Origin: Faecalicatena orotica
GTDB taxonomy: Bacteria > Bacillota > Clostridia > Lachnospirales > Lachnospiraceae
Assembly: GCF_003149245.1 (NCBI RefSeq)
Contig: NZ_QGDL01000001.1
Span: 647,089 to 711,088, forward strand
DNA: 64,000 nt
Direction: 5' to 3'
A program made the position numbers and the translations under genes. Below the pieces are notes generated by a model, which saw only the letters and a list, made by a program, of their open reading frames with translations, did no database searches and had not been told where the DNA came from. Of this stretch, positions 39,278 to 46,906 are shown in pieces (within the stretch, counting starts at the first letter, position 1; each line of letters begins with the position of its first letter).

Positions 39278-39676
39278 TTATCGTTCATAATTCTCTTTCT
39301 TTTTCAATTTGGAATACCCAGAGAGTTTATCCACGGCATGAGAAACACTTGGTTGAAAGAAAATATCTTTACCTCTATTGCTCTCATACATAAAATCTCT
39401 TAATGGCTTGCTTGTATATTGGGAGAAATCGCCGTATATAGCAAATTTCACTCCATAATTTATAAACTTTTGAAGTATCTCTCCTGCCATACAGGTACTC
39501 AAAATGAAGAAATCCTCTACAATCGCTTCTTTATTTACCGCAATATTTTTACATCCAGTTTCATATTTTACACTCATAATCAAATCCAACGCTGACTGAA
39601 CATCCGTGATTAAGTGTTCATCGCTATGAATAACAGCAACAGACACATTATTCTTTTTTACAACTTTTGTTTTCAT
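39278..39676 (-). CDS. DUF4180 protein
   Basis: A 132-aa protein with VAVIHSDEHLITDVQSALDL, EAIVEDFFILSTCMAGEILQ and NYGVKFAIYGDFSQYTSKPL, in the usual DUF4180 order. Function is unknown; members often sit beside efflux pumps or regulators on mobile elements, as here next to the MATE gene. GGAGGTAAAA precedes the ATG at 39676. The MATE stop lies 17 bases upstream, so the two are co-transcribed. Confidence 0.88.
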   Translation of the reverse strand: MKTKVVKKNNVSVAVIHSDEHLITDVQSALDLIMSVKYETGCKNIAVNKEAIVEDFFILSTCMAGEILQKFINYGVKFAIYGDFSQYTSKPLRDFMYESNRGKDIFFQPSVSHAVDKLSGYSKLKKKENYER

Positions 39677-39693
39677 TTTTACCTCCATAAATT

Positions 39694-41058
39694 CTATATT
39701 GTTTTTATTACCGACTTCGTTTGCCAACGATTGCTTTTATATCGCGAAGCAACAATTACACTTGATACACACCATCCGCAGCAAGAAGCTATCGCAATCG
39801 CAAGAAGCCCTAATTTCCCTATAAAAAGAATAGTAACGAGCATTTTCACCATAATGGAAGCAAGTGAGTAAATCCCCGCAATCAGCGTATCGCCTGCTCC
39901 TGACAGGACACCGCCTAAACCGTATATTATGGCATTAACTGGATAAAACCACAAACAAACTTTGAAGTAGCTATAACCACTTAAAATCATTGCTTTGTTA
40001 TTACCAATAATCAATCCCAATATTTGCTTCCCGCCCAGTAATAATGCGGCAGACAGCGTTATTATGACCACAATAGAAAGAACTACACCGAATCTCGTTC
40101 CTCGTTTCATTCGCTCCATTTCATTCGCACCAATGTTTTGCCCCGCAAAAATACTCAAAGAATTTCCGAAAGCTTGAACAGGTAATAGAATAAAGGCTTC
40201 GATACGACTTGCTGCAGTCATTCCACCAATATTGGGATTACCTAATTGATTGATAAAACCTTGCACAATTAACATTCCCATAAAAACAGCTAACTGTTGG
40301 ATGATAATAGGCATACATATTTTTAAGGATAAGGCGAACAATCCCTTATCAAATCCCCAATCTTCTTTTTTCGGTATCGTCATAGGGAATTTCTTTTGTA
40401 ATTGAATGAGCAGATAAATACTCGAAATTGCCTGTGCAATAATTGTAGAAACTGCAATTCCCACAACACCGCCGCCGTTCTTGACAAATATAACATTCAA
40501 AATCAAGTTGATAACGGACGATAAAACCAGAGCATATAAGGGCAATTTTGTTTCTCCATAGCTTCTCATAATTGCACCGAGTAAATTATATAAAATGGAA
40601 AAAGGAATGCCTAAAAACACCACTCGCAGATAAATACAAGCAATCTCTAATAGTTCATCTGGTGTCTTTGTAAGTTGCAATAGTGGCTTTGCAAGCACTG
40701 CTCCTCCAAATGCCATCATAAGTCCCAGAGCCAACAAAAAGATAGACATAGTGGCAATCAATCTTTTTATCTGTTCAAATTGCTTTGCTCCGAAAAATTG
40801 AGCAAGCAATATCGTAATGCCAATAGCAAATCCTAATATAATAGATACAAAAAGCAAATATATTGGAACAGAGACACCTATTGCGGATAATGCACTATCA
40901 TTAACCAATCGACCTGCAACAACTGCGTCAATGACATTGTAAAGTTGTTGCAATAAAGTTCCTAAAAAAATCGGAATAGAAAACAGCACTAATTGTTTTT
41001 TTATATTGCCAGAAGTCAAATCCATCATCTGACCCGTTGGCTTCTTTGTATTATTCAT
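39694..41058 (-). CDS. MATE-family multidrug efflux transporter
   Basis: A 454-aa integral membrane protein with about twelve hydrophobic segments. The start region GNIKKQLVLFSIPIFLGTLL and the repeated second-half motif (LSLKICMPIIIQQLAVFMGM) show the two six-helix bundles of MATE antiporters, which export drugs or dyes using Na+ or H+ gradients. GGAAG precedes the ATG at 41058, 12 bases after the TetR gene, with which it forms an operon. The specificity cannot be read from sequence. Confidence 0.93.
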   Translation of the reverse strand: MNNTKKPTGQMMDLTSGNIKKQLVLFSIPIFLGTLLQQLYNVIDAVVAGRLVNDSALSAIGVSVPIYLLFVSIILGFAIGITILLAQFFGAKQFEQIKRLIATMSIFLLALGLMMAFGGAVLAKPLLQLTKTPDELLEIACIYLRVVFLGIPFSILYNLLGAIMRSYGETKLPLYALVLSSVINLILNVIFVKNGGGVVGIAVSTIIAQAISSIYLLIQLQKKFPMTIPKKEDWGFDKGLFALSLKICMPIIIQQLAVFMGMLIVQGFINQLGNPNIGGMTAASRIEAFILLPVQAFGNSLSIFAGQNIGANEMERMKRGTRFGVVLSIVVIITLSAALLLGGKQILGLIIGNNKAMILSGYSYFKVCLWFYPVNAIIYGLGGVLSGAGDTLIAGIYSLASIMVKMLVTILFIGKLGLLAIAIASCCGWCVSSVIVASRYKSNRWQTKSVIKTI

Positions 41059-41070
41059 TTCAACTTCCTG

Positions 41071-41649
41071 TTAATCATATAAATCATCAATCAAATGGTC
41101 AGTCATAAAATCAAAAACTTCTAAATGATTTTGCGGTAAAATATCTTTATTTTTGATATTCATAATCAGCGAATAGATAACTGAAATAGCCATATTTGCA
41201 TCAACTCTAAATTTCAAAGTAGGATGGCAAAGAAATAGTTTCTTACTTAATTCTCCTGCTCTTTCCATTTCTTTTGCCTGTTCCTCAGATACTTTATTCA
41301 TCAAAATTGTATAATCGGCTGTATCCGAGCCATACAAAAAGGAATTCTTATCATACTCCCGATAGATAAGTTTCAAAGCACTTGCAACACCTGATTTTCC
41401 TTTTTCTTTTTCCATTGCTGCCATAGCCATTTTGCAAATTTCACGCTGTACTGAGCATAACACTTCACAAAACAATGCTTCTTTTGACTCAAAAAAAAGA
41501 TAAAATGCTCCTTTTGATATACCAACCTGTTTGCAAAGTTCATCAACACTTGTTTTTTTATAGCCATACTGTGTCCAACTCTGCTTGCAAATGTCAATCA
41601 AACTTTTTCTAATATTTTCTTTTTCTCTTTCTGAAAAACTCCTTGCCAT
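41071..41649 (-). CDS. TetR/AcrR-family regulator
   Basis: A 192-aa protein with the TetR DNA-binding domain (YGYKKTSVDELCKQVGISKG, AFYLFFESKEALF) at residues 25-60 and a variable helical ligand domain. It is co-transcribed with the MATE pump and very likely represses it until a pump substrate binds. A palindrome is present in the promoter region at 41666-41693. Confidence 0.92.
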   Translation of the reverse strand: MARSFSEREKENIRKSLIDICKQSWTQYGYKKTSVDELCKQVGISKGAFYLFFESKEALFCEVLCSVQREICKMAMAAMEKEKGKSGVASALKLIYREYDKNSFLYGSDTADYTILMNKVSEEQAKEMERAGELSKKLFLCHPTLKFRVDANMAISVIYSLIMNIKNKDILPQNHLEVFDFMTDHLIDDLYD

Positions 41650-41665
41650 AATCTAATCTCCTCTA

Positions 41666-41693
41666 TATGACCTAAAATACTGTTTTAGTCATA
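41666..41693. promoter_or_regulatory. TetR operator candidate
   Basis: TATGACCTAAAA and TTTTAGTCATA are nearly complementary arms around TACTG, 17 bases upstream of the tetR start. The size and place are typical of an autoregulatory TetR operator. Confidence 0.65.
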
Positions 41694-41882
41694 GATATAA
41701 TATCACCCAGATTTCCAAAAGTCAAGTAGGAGAAAAAATTTATTTTTCATTCATAGAGTGTTTATATTTCTTGTAACAAGAAGTAAAGCATCTTATTATA
41801 GGCATTTTCACATCGTTTCATAAGAAGTCACAAATCCGTACAATATAATAGAAACATTATATTGATACAAGGTGGTGAGCTT

Positions 41883-42320
41883 ATGGATGAGAGAAACAAC
41901 GACTTCAACTTTGATTTTACGCCAATAGGACAGGCAATCATGAAAAATCGTGAAGCCAGAGGAATGACGAGAGAACAGCTTTCAGGGATAATCGGCTATG
42001 CTCCCAGACACATTCAATCTATCGAGAATGAGGGTAAATATCCAAGCATCAAACTGTTTATTCAGCTTATCACGATGTTTGATGTGTCGGTTGACGAATA
42101 CATATTCCCGAATCCTGTCATGGATTTTAAGTACGACATCTTAAAGCATCCCAATGTAAGGCTGACAGCAGACGGAGGACAGCCGCCGTATATCCACGGC
42201 GAGCCGACACAGGCGGTTGCGACCTTTGTGTTTGACAGCACGGTTCCAAAGGACGCCGTCATGCTTCCAGCGGTCAGCACATCCTATGAACTTCTGTCCG
42301 AGGAGGACTTGGAAGAATGA
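41883..42320 (+). CDS. Chimeric ORF: XRE regulator N-terminus joined to the tail of a conjugation protein
   Basis: The first about 75 residues are an XRE HTH regulator (GQAIMKNREARGMTREQLSG, APRHIQSIENEGKYPSIKL, SVDEYIFP). After that the normal XRE ending is replaced by KYDILKHPNVRLTADGGQPP and AVMLPAVSTSYELLSEEDLE, which looks like the C-terminus of a VirD4/TraG-type coupling protein, the gene usually found just before Maff2. A deletion that removed most of the transfer module while keeping frame explains this. The ATG at 41883 has AAGGTGG upstream. The VirD4 assignment is tentative; the composite nature is fairly clear. Confidence 0.6.
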   Translation: MDERNNDFNFDFTPIGQAIMKNREARGMTREQLSGIIGYAPRHIQSIENEGKYPSIKLFIQLITMFDVSVDEYIFPNPVMDFKYDILKHPNVRLTADGGQPPYIHGEPTQAVATFVFDSTVPKDAVMLPAVSTSYELLSEEDLEE

Positions 42321-42347
42321 TTCAACATCTAAAGGAGGATTTTATCT

Positions 42348-42695
42348 ATGAAATTTTTTAAGAAGAACGAGAAGAAAGAAACCGTCAAGCTGCCTATGGG
42401 CAGGAAGAGCAAGCGGGCAATGGCTGTCTATGCGGCACTGGTATTGTGCCTGACCTGCTTTACCACGACTGCCCTTGCCGCCAATGACCCGATTACCGTC
42501 GTCAATAATCTTTCCGACTTTATCTTCAGACTTATCCGAGCCGTCGGTATGATTCTGCTCGGCTTTGGTATCGTGCAGATTGGTCTTTCCCTCAAATCCC
42601 ACGACCCCTCACAGAGAGCCAACGGTTTCCTGACTTTAGCAGGCGACGTGGTCATTACCTTTGCAAAGGAAATCCTGACACTGATTACAGGCTGA
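42348..42695 (+). CDS. Maff2-family conjugation membrane protein
   Basis: A 115-aa protein with a positively charged N-terminus, one hydrophobic segment ending in an Ala-rich cleavage-like site (VLCLTCFTTTALAANDP), and a second membrane region (LIRAVGMILLGFGIVQIGLS). The Maff2 family belongs to the transfer module of clostridial conjugative elements, next to VirD4 and TrbL-like genes. AAGGAGGA precedes the ATG. It is the only complete transfer gene left, so it is unlikely to function. Confidence 0.85.
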   Translation: MKFFKKNEKKETVKLPMGRKSKRAMAVYAALVLCLTCFTTTALAANDPITVVNNLSDFIFRLIRAVGMILLGFGIVQIGLSLKSHDPSQRANGFLTLAGDVVITFAKEILTLITG

Positions 42696-42698
42696 AAA

Positions 42699-42732
42699 AC
42701 GAGCCGTGTCTCTTAAAAAGAACACGGCTCGT
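42699..42732. terminator. Hairpin after Maff2
   Basis: ACGAGCCGTGT and ACACGGCTCGT are perfect 11-bp arms around a 12-base loop. No T run follows on the plus strand. It may terminate both the Maff2 transcript and the convergent gene. Confidence 0.6.
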
Positions 42733-42742
42733 ACAATAACAA

Positions 42743-43448
42743 TTATGGTTTAAATAACTTTTCTAATTCATTAGCATTTACTTGTTTCAGATAATTGTCT
42801 CTACAATAACAATTATTACATTTTCTTACTTTTAATATGTTTTCATCAAAACCAGATTCATTTAGTGATGAAATAAGAGCTTGTTTGGCAGATGGAAATA
42901 AAGGAACATCATTAACTTTTACATAAGGATTATCTAAAAGAACTTCGACCAAGTACTTTTTGAAAGGAATGCGTTTGTTTGTATCATGTATAGTAAACAT
43001 TTTAGCCTGTATAGTATGATTTTCCATGTTTTGTTTGAATTCAGATACATATTCGTCCACAGACGAATAATATTTTTCTTCCTCAGTCATACCATCTTGC
43101 CAATATATGGGGTTGTTCTTTGTTATACATAGGTTAGGTAAATTTTTATCTAACAGAAATTCGTTACTAAGTTTGAAACAAACAGGACCATATAAGTTTT
43201 GGCGCGGAAAATACCCATGTAAGTCAACAATATCAAAAAAAATATCATTCCACATGGAAGTGTTTATCAATGTCGTCTGATGACTGAGAAGTCATTGCCA
43301 AGCCTCTATTTTCTATTTCCGCTCTGGATAAAAGGCCTTTTTGATTAATTAGCGTACAAGAAGTTTTTACAGTATTTGCATGAAAAAAATATTGAAAATT
43401 TCTGCTTTTTAAAAATTCATATAATTTGACTGGAGAAATTTCTATCAT
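42743..43448 (-). pseudogene. Hypothetical protein split by a frameshift
   Basis: The upstream frame (MIEISPVKLYEFLKSRNFQY, FHANTVKTSCTLINQKGLLS) ends at a TGA near 43245 after SSDDIDKHFHV. A second frame takes over with WNDIFFDIVDLHGYFPRQNL and NLYGPVCFKL to 42743. One base restores a single protein of about 230 aa. The pattern of an N-terminal F-H-A-N and LLSR segment is reminiscent of ADP-ribosyltransferase-like folds, but I cannot confirm it. The C-terminus has CNNCYC. It lies inside the deletion scar of the conjugative element. Confidence 0.55.
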
Positions 43449-43604
43449 ATATCACGTCCTTTAATGTACATAGCCATTTTGTCTTGCGGATGCATACGCA
43501 GATTAAGTGGTTATTTTTATATAAATTATATCACTCCCGTTTGTTGTTTTCTACTACAATGGTTAATTTTGTCGAAAGCTTTTTTATACTAGGAGGAAGG
43601 TACG

Positions 43605-44801
43605 ATGGGAGAATTAAGAACAAGAAAAAGAGGTAAAACATGGGAATATAGTTTTGAAGGGGCACGCATTGGTGGAAAGCGTAATCCTATTTCTAAGGGT
43701 GGATTCAGGACAAAGGCAGATGCCATAACAGCTGGAACTAAAGCAAAGGCAGAATACGATCAATCCAGTAGAGTCTTCAAACCCTCAACAATTTCAGTTG
43801 CAGATTATCTGGATTATTGGTTTAAAAACTATGTTCAAAAGCATCTCTCGTATAATACTCAGAGAGATTATGAAAGTAAAATACGAATCCATATAAAACC
43901 CTTTATGGGAAAATATCGTCTTACCTCACTGGAGTCCGATATCATTCAGCTTTGGGTGGATGATTTAAAAATCAAAAAGGGACTGTCTAAAAGCATGATT
44001 TCTAATGCGTTGGCTTGCCTGTCTGGGGCTTTAAACTATGCCGTGCAACCGCGTAAATATATAAAATACAATCCCTGTGACTATATAAAAGTGCCGAAAG
44101 TCCCAATAAACCAAGATGCACAAGCAAAAACTGATTATATACTACCTCTTGAAGAATGGGAGAAAATTATTTCATACTTTTCTGACACACACTTTTATCT
44201 GCCCTTGATGACAGGTTTTTACGCCGGGACACGCATAGGCGAAAGTTATGGTATTGATCTGCTAAAAGATATTGATTTTGAGAATAGAACTCTATCAATA
44301 AGCCACCAAATGCAAAAACGTGATGATAAAAGGTAGGTTTTCTGTAATCCCAAACATGACTCTTTCCGTACAATTAAGATAGAGAATGAATTATTAAATG
44401 AAATATTGACTAGAAAGAAAAACATGCTGAAATATGGTCCGTATTATTTGAAGACTTATTTGGATGACAACGGAACTATCGTTCAGGCTAGGGCTGATAT
44501 TTTGGTGCCTTATAAGGAAATATGGCCCGATGCTGTTAAAGAGAACGGTGAGCTAACAAACACAGACACGTTTAAATACTGCGCCAGGGTAATTCACTAT
44601 TCCCTAAACAATCCATTATCCCATCACCACTGCCTGCGCCATACCCACGGAACCATACTTGCTGAAAATGGAGCCTGGCCAAGAACGGTTATGGAACGGC
44701 TGGGACACAAAGATATTAAAACCACCCTAGAGAGGTATGTCTTTAATATGGATAAACTGCAAAACGACGCCGTTGAAATTTTTGAAAGAGCTGTTAAATA
44801 A
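43605..44801 (+). pseudogene. Tyrosine integrase interrupted by one amber codon
   Basis: A Tn916-type integrase of 398 codons: an N-terminal arm-binding region, a core-binding region (SVADYLDYWFKNYVQKHLSY) and the catalytic domain with Arg210 in AGTRIGES, HCLRH (His342, Arg345), GHKD (His368) and Tyr378 in LERYVFNMD. A TAG at 44334-44336 stands where Trp is expected (DDKR-stop-VFCNPKHDSFRT), so a TGG to TAG change is likely. The frame is otherwise open. AGGAGGAAGG precedes the ATG. It lies at the right end of the island, 80 bases from the 3' end of rlmCD. Confidence 0.85.
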
Positions 44802-44804
44802 TTC

Positions 44805-44832
44805 TGCCTACCCCATGAAAAAAGGGTAGGCA
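44805..44832 (+). terminator. Integrase terminator
   Basis: TGCCTACCC and GGGTAGGCA are perfect 9-bp arms around CATGAAAAAA, four bases after the integrase stop. No T run follows. Confidence 0.6.
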
Positions 44833-44882
44833 AATGGTAGACAAAACACTTATTTTGTTGGATAAATCTATTGCCAATCCGC

Positions 44883-46247
44883 CTATTTACGGGTCAAAAG
44901 CGCGACCGTCTCTACATGCACCGTCTCACAAAACTGATCCACCCCCACGCACTTGACAACCTCATACCCCCGCCCCTGCATCATCTCCAAATCCCGCGCC
45001 AGGCTTGTTACTTTACAGGAGATATACACGATTTTATCCACCTGATAGTCCAGTATCTTCGGCAGTGCTTTCGGGTGTATCCCGTCCCTCGGCGGGTCGA
45101 GCACAATCACATCCGGCTTCTCTTCTATCTCATCTAAAACTTTGAACACATCCCCTGCAATGAACCTGCAGTTATCCAGACCGTTTCTTTTTGCGTTCTC
45201 ACGTGCGGCCTCAACGGCCTCCTCGACGATCTCTACTCCGATGACCTGTTTTGCCACGGGGGCGAGTACCTGAGCAATGGTGCCGGTCCCGCTGAACAGG
45301 TCGAATACCGTCATGTCCTTGATGTCTCCGATATATTCGCGCACGGTATTATACAGGACTTCGGCGCCTCTGGAATTGGGCTGGAAGAAGGAAAACGGCG
45401 TGATTTTAAATTCCATTCCCATGATCTTCTCATAAAAATAGTCCTGTCCGTAAAGGATACGTGTTTCATCGCTCTGAACGACGTCAGAGAGGGAATCGTT
45501 TAATATATGGAGTATCCCCACTATCGTTCCGTCCAGTTCCAGCTTAAGAAGTGCTTCTGTCAGGCCCTGCAGGTCGTACTCTTCCTGTGTGGTTGTCACC
45601 AGATTCACCAAAATTTCTCCGGTTGTGTCTCCCCGTCTCACCAGTAAATGGCGGAGGTATCCTTCGTGCTGCATTTTTTTGTAATAGCCGGCGCCTTTTT
45701 CTTTGAAATACTCCAGCACGCAGAGAAGGATACGGTTCATATCCGGGTGCACAAGCCTGCAATCTCCGGCCGTGAGTACATCGTAGGTACTGCCTTTTTT
45801 ATGGAGGCCCAGTGAAAGAGGGCCGTCTTTGTATTCATCGCCAAAGGAAAATTCCATTTTGTTGCGGTACTCGAATTCCTTCGGGCTTGCCTGAATCCCC
45901 TCGAATTCATATTCTGTTTTTACGGCCGAATCGATTATTTCTTTGATCTGCTGTGCCTTCATTTTCAGCTGTTCCTCATAAGGCATGGTCTGATACATGC
46001 AGCCGCCGCAGGCAGGGAATATGCTGCAGACAGGGTCCCGTTTTTCCAGAGGGGACTTTTCCATGACTTCCAGAAGCCGCCCTTCTGCATTTCCTCTTTT
46101 AAATTTATTGACAACAAATCGAATCTTCTGCCCCGGGATTCCGTTTTTTACTGTCACGTAGCGATCCTCCTCTGCGATCCACACAAGACCTTTATTGGGG
46201 AATTCCACCTTTTCTATCATGCCTTCATATACTTGTCCTTTTTTCAT
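44883..46247 (-). CDS. rlmCD: 23S rRNA (uracil-C5)-methyltransferase, RlmCD type
   Basis: A 454-aa enzyme with an N-terminal TRAM domain (about residues 1-60), an iron-sulfur cysteine cluster CSIFPACGGCMYQ, an AdoMet-binding core (VFDLFSGTGTIAQVLAP), LDPPRDG and the nucleophile-bearing YISCKVTSLARDL. In Gram-positives this enzyme makes m5U at 23S positions 747 and 1939 (E. coli numbering). The usual SCNPxT sequence is SCKVTS here. The gene is chromosomal and marks the right border of the island; its 3' end may be the attachment site. Confidence 0.92.
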   Translation of the reverse strand: MKKGQVYEGMIEKVEFPNKGLVWIAEEDRYVTVKNGIPGQKIRFVVNKFKRGNAEGRLLEVMEKSPLEKRDPVCSIFPACGGCMYQTMPYEEQLKMKAQQIKEIIDSAVKTEYEFEGIQASPKEFEYRNKMEFSFGDEYKDGPLSLGLHKKGSTYDVLTAGDCRLVHPDMNRILLCVLEYFKEKGAGYYKKMQHEGYLRHLLVRRGDTTGEILVNLVTTTQEEYDLQGLTEALLKLELDGTIVGILHILNDSLSDVVQSDETRILYGQDYFYEKIMGMEFKITPFSFFQPNSRGAEVLYNTVREYIGDIKDMTVFDLFSGTGTIAQVLAPVAKQVIGVEIVEEAVEAARENAKRNGLDNCRFIAGDVFKVLDEIEEKPDVIVLDPPRDGIHPKALPKILDYQVDKIVYISCKVTSLARDLEMMQGRGYEVVKCVGVDQFCETVHVETVALLTRK

Positions 46248-46376
46248 CTCTGCCTCCAGTCCTATAACTTCTGTTTCTTATAACATAAAATAGAGTTTCG
46301 CTTGTGAAACTCGCGCCTGCGGCGCTCGCTCTGCGACATCTACCTTATACGCCGCAGTGTGCATCCCCCGGAGGGC

Positions 46377-46415
46377 TTTTTATTTCATAGGACGTACTTT
46401 CCTATGAAATAAAAA
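46377..46415. terminator. Bidirectional terminator
   Basis: TTTTTATTTCATAGGA and its complement pair perfectly around a seven-base loop, giving A- and T-rich ends in both directions. The 46248-46542 interval also has a GACAGG/CCTGTC hairpin at 46418-46449 and otherwise no gene. Confidence 0.85.
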
Positions 46416-46542
46416 TAGACAGGGTGCAGTAAGCTCCACATCCTGTCCATTATTCGCTTTATTCATTCCATAGCCGTAAGCCTTAACAGCTGGCCAGCCC
46501 GCAGGGCCTTGATTCCAGGATTCCCTTTTGGTATTTGGTTTT

Positions 46543-46782
46543 CTATACCTGGTCTTCCTCACTAAAATAATCGTCAAAATCATCATCGAAATCTTCTTCA
46601 AAATCCTCCAGATAATCTGGTGTGAAGAAACGGTATACTGCATATGCAATAGCAGCTACTGCCGCTACAGCTCCAACGATTGCCAGAACCCAGAGTACTG
46701 TATTTTTCTGCTTTTCGTCTTCTTTCTTACGCAGTAATTCATTCAGTTTTGTTTCAGCGATTAATTCCTCTACTTTGCTCAT
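46543..46782 (-). CDS. Small single-span membrane protein with acidic tail
   Basis: A 79-aa protein: a charged N-terminal helix (MSKVEELIAETKLNELLRKK), one transmembrane segment (LWVLAIVGAVAAVAAIAYAV) and a highly acidic tail (EDFEEDFDDDFDDYFSEED). Function is unknown; similar proteins are frequent in Lachnospiraceae. I chose the ATG at 46782 because AAAGGACG precedes it. It follows pcrA in the same direction with a 124-base gap. Confidence 0.7.
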   Translation of the reverse strand: MSKVEELIAETKLNELLRKKEDEKQKNTVLWVLAIVGAVAAVAAIAYAVYRFFTPDYLEDFEEDFDDDFDDYFSEEDQV

Positions 46783-46906
46783 ATTATCCACGTCCTTTCC
46801 CCGTCTTATCAATACAGGTTTACTTTAAGTTATTATATCACTATCATTTTCAGATTACTACTCATTTATGCCAAATTTTCATTTTAATTGCAAAAATTGT
46901 AACCCT

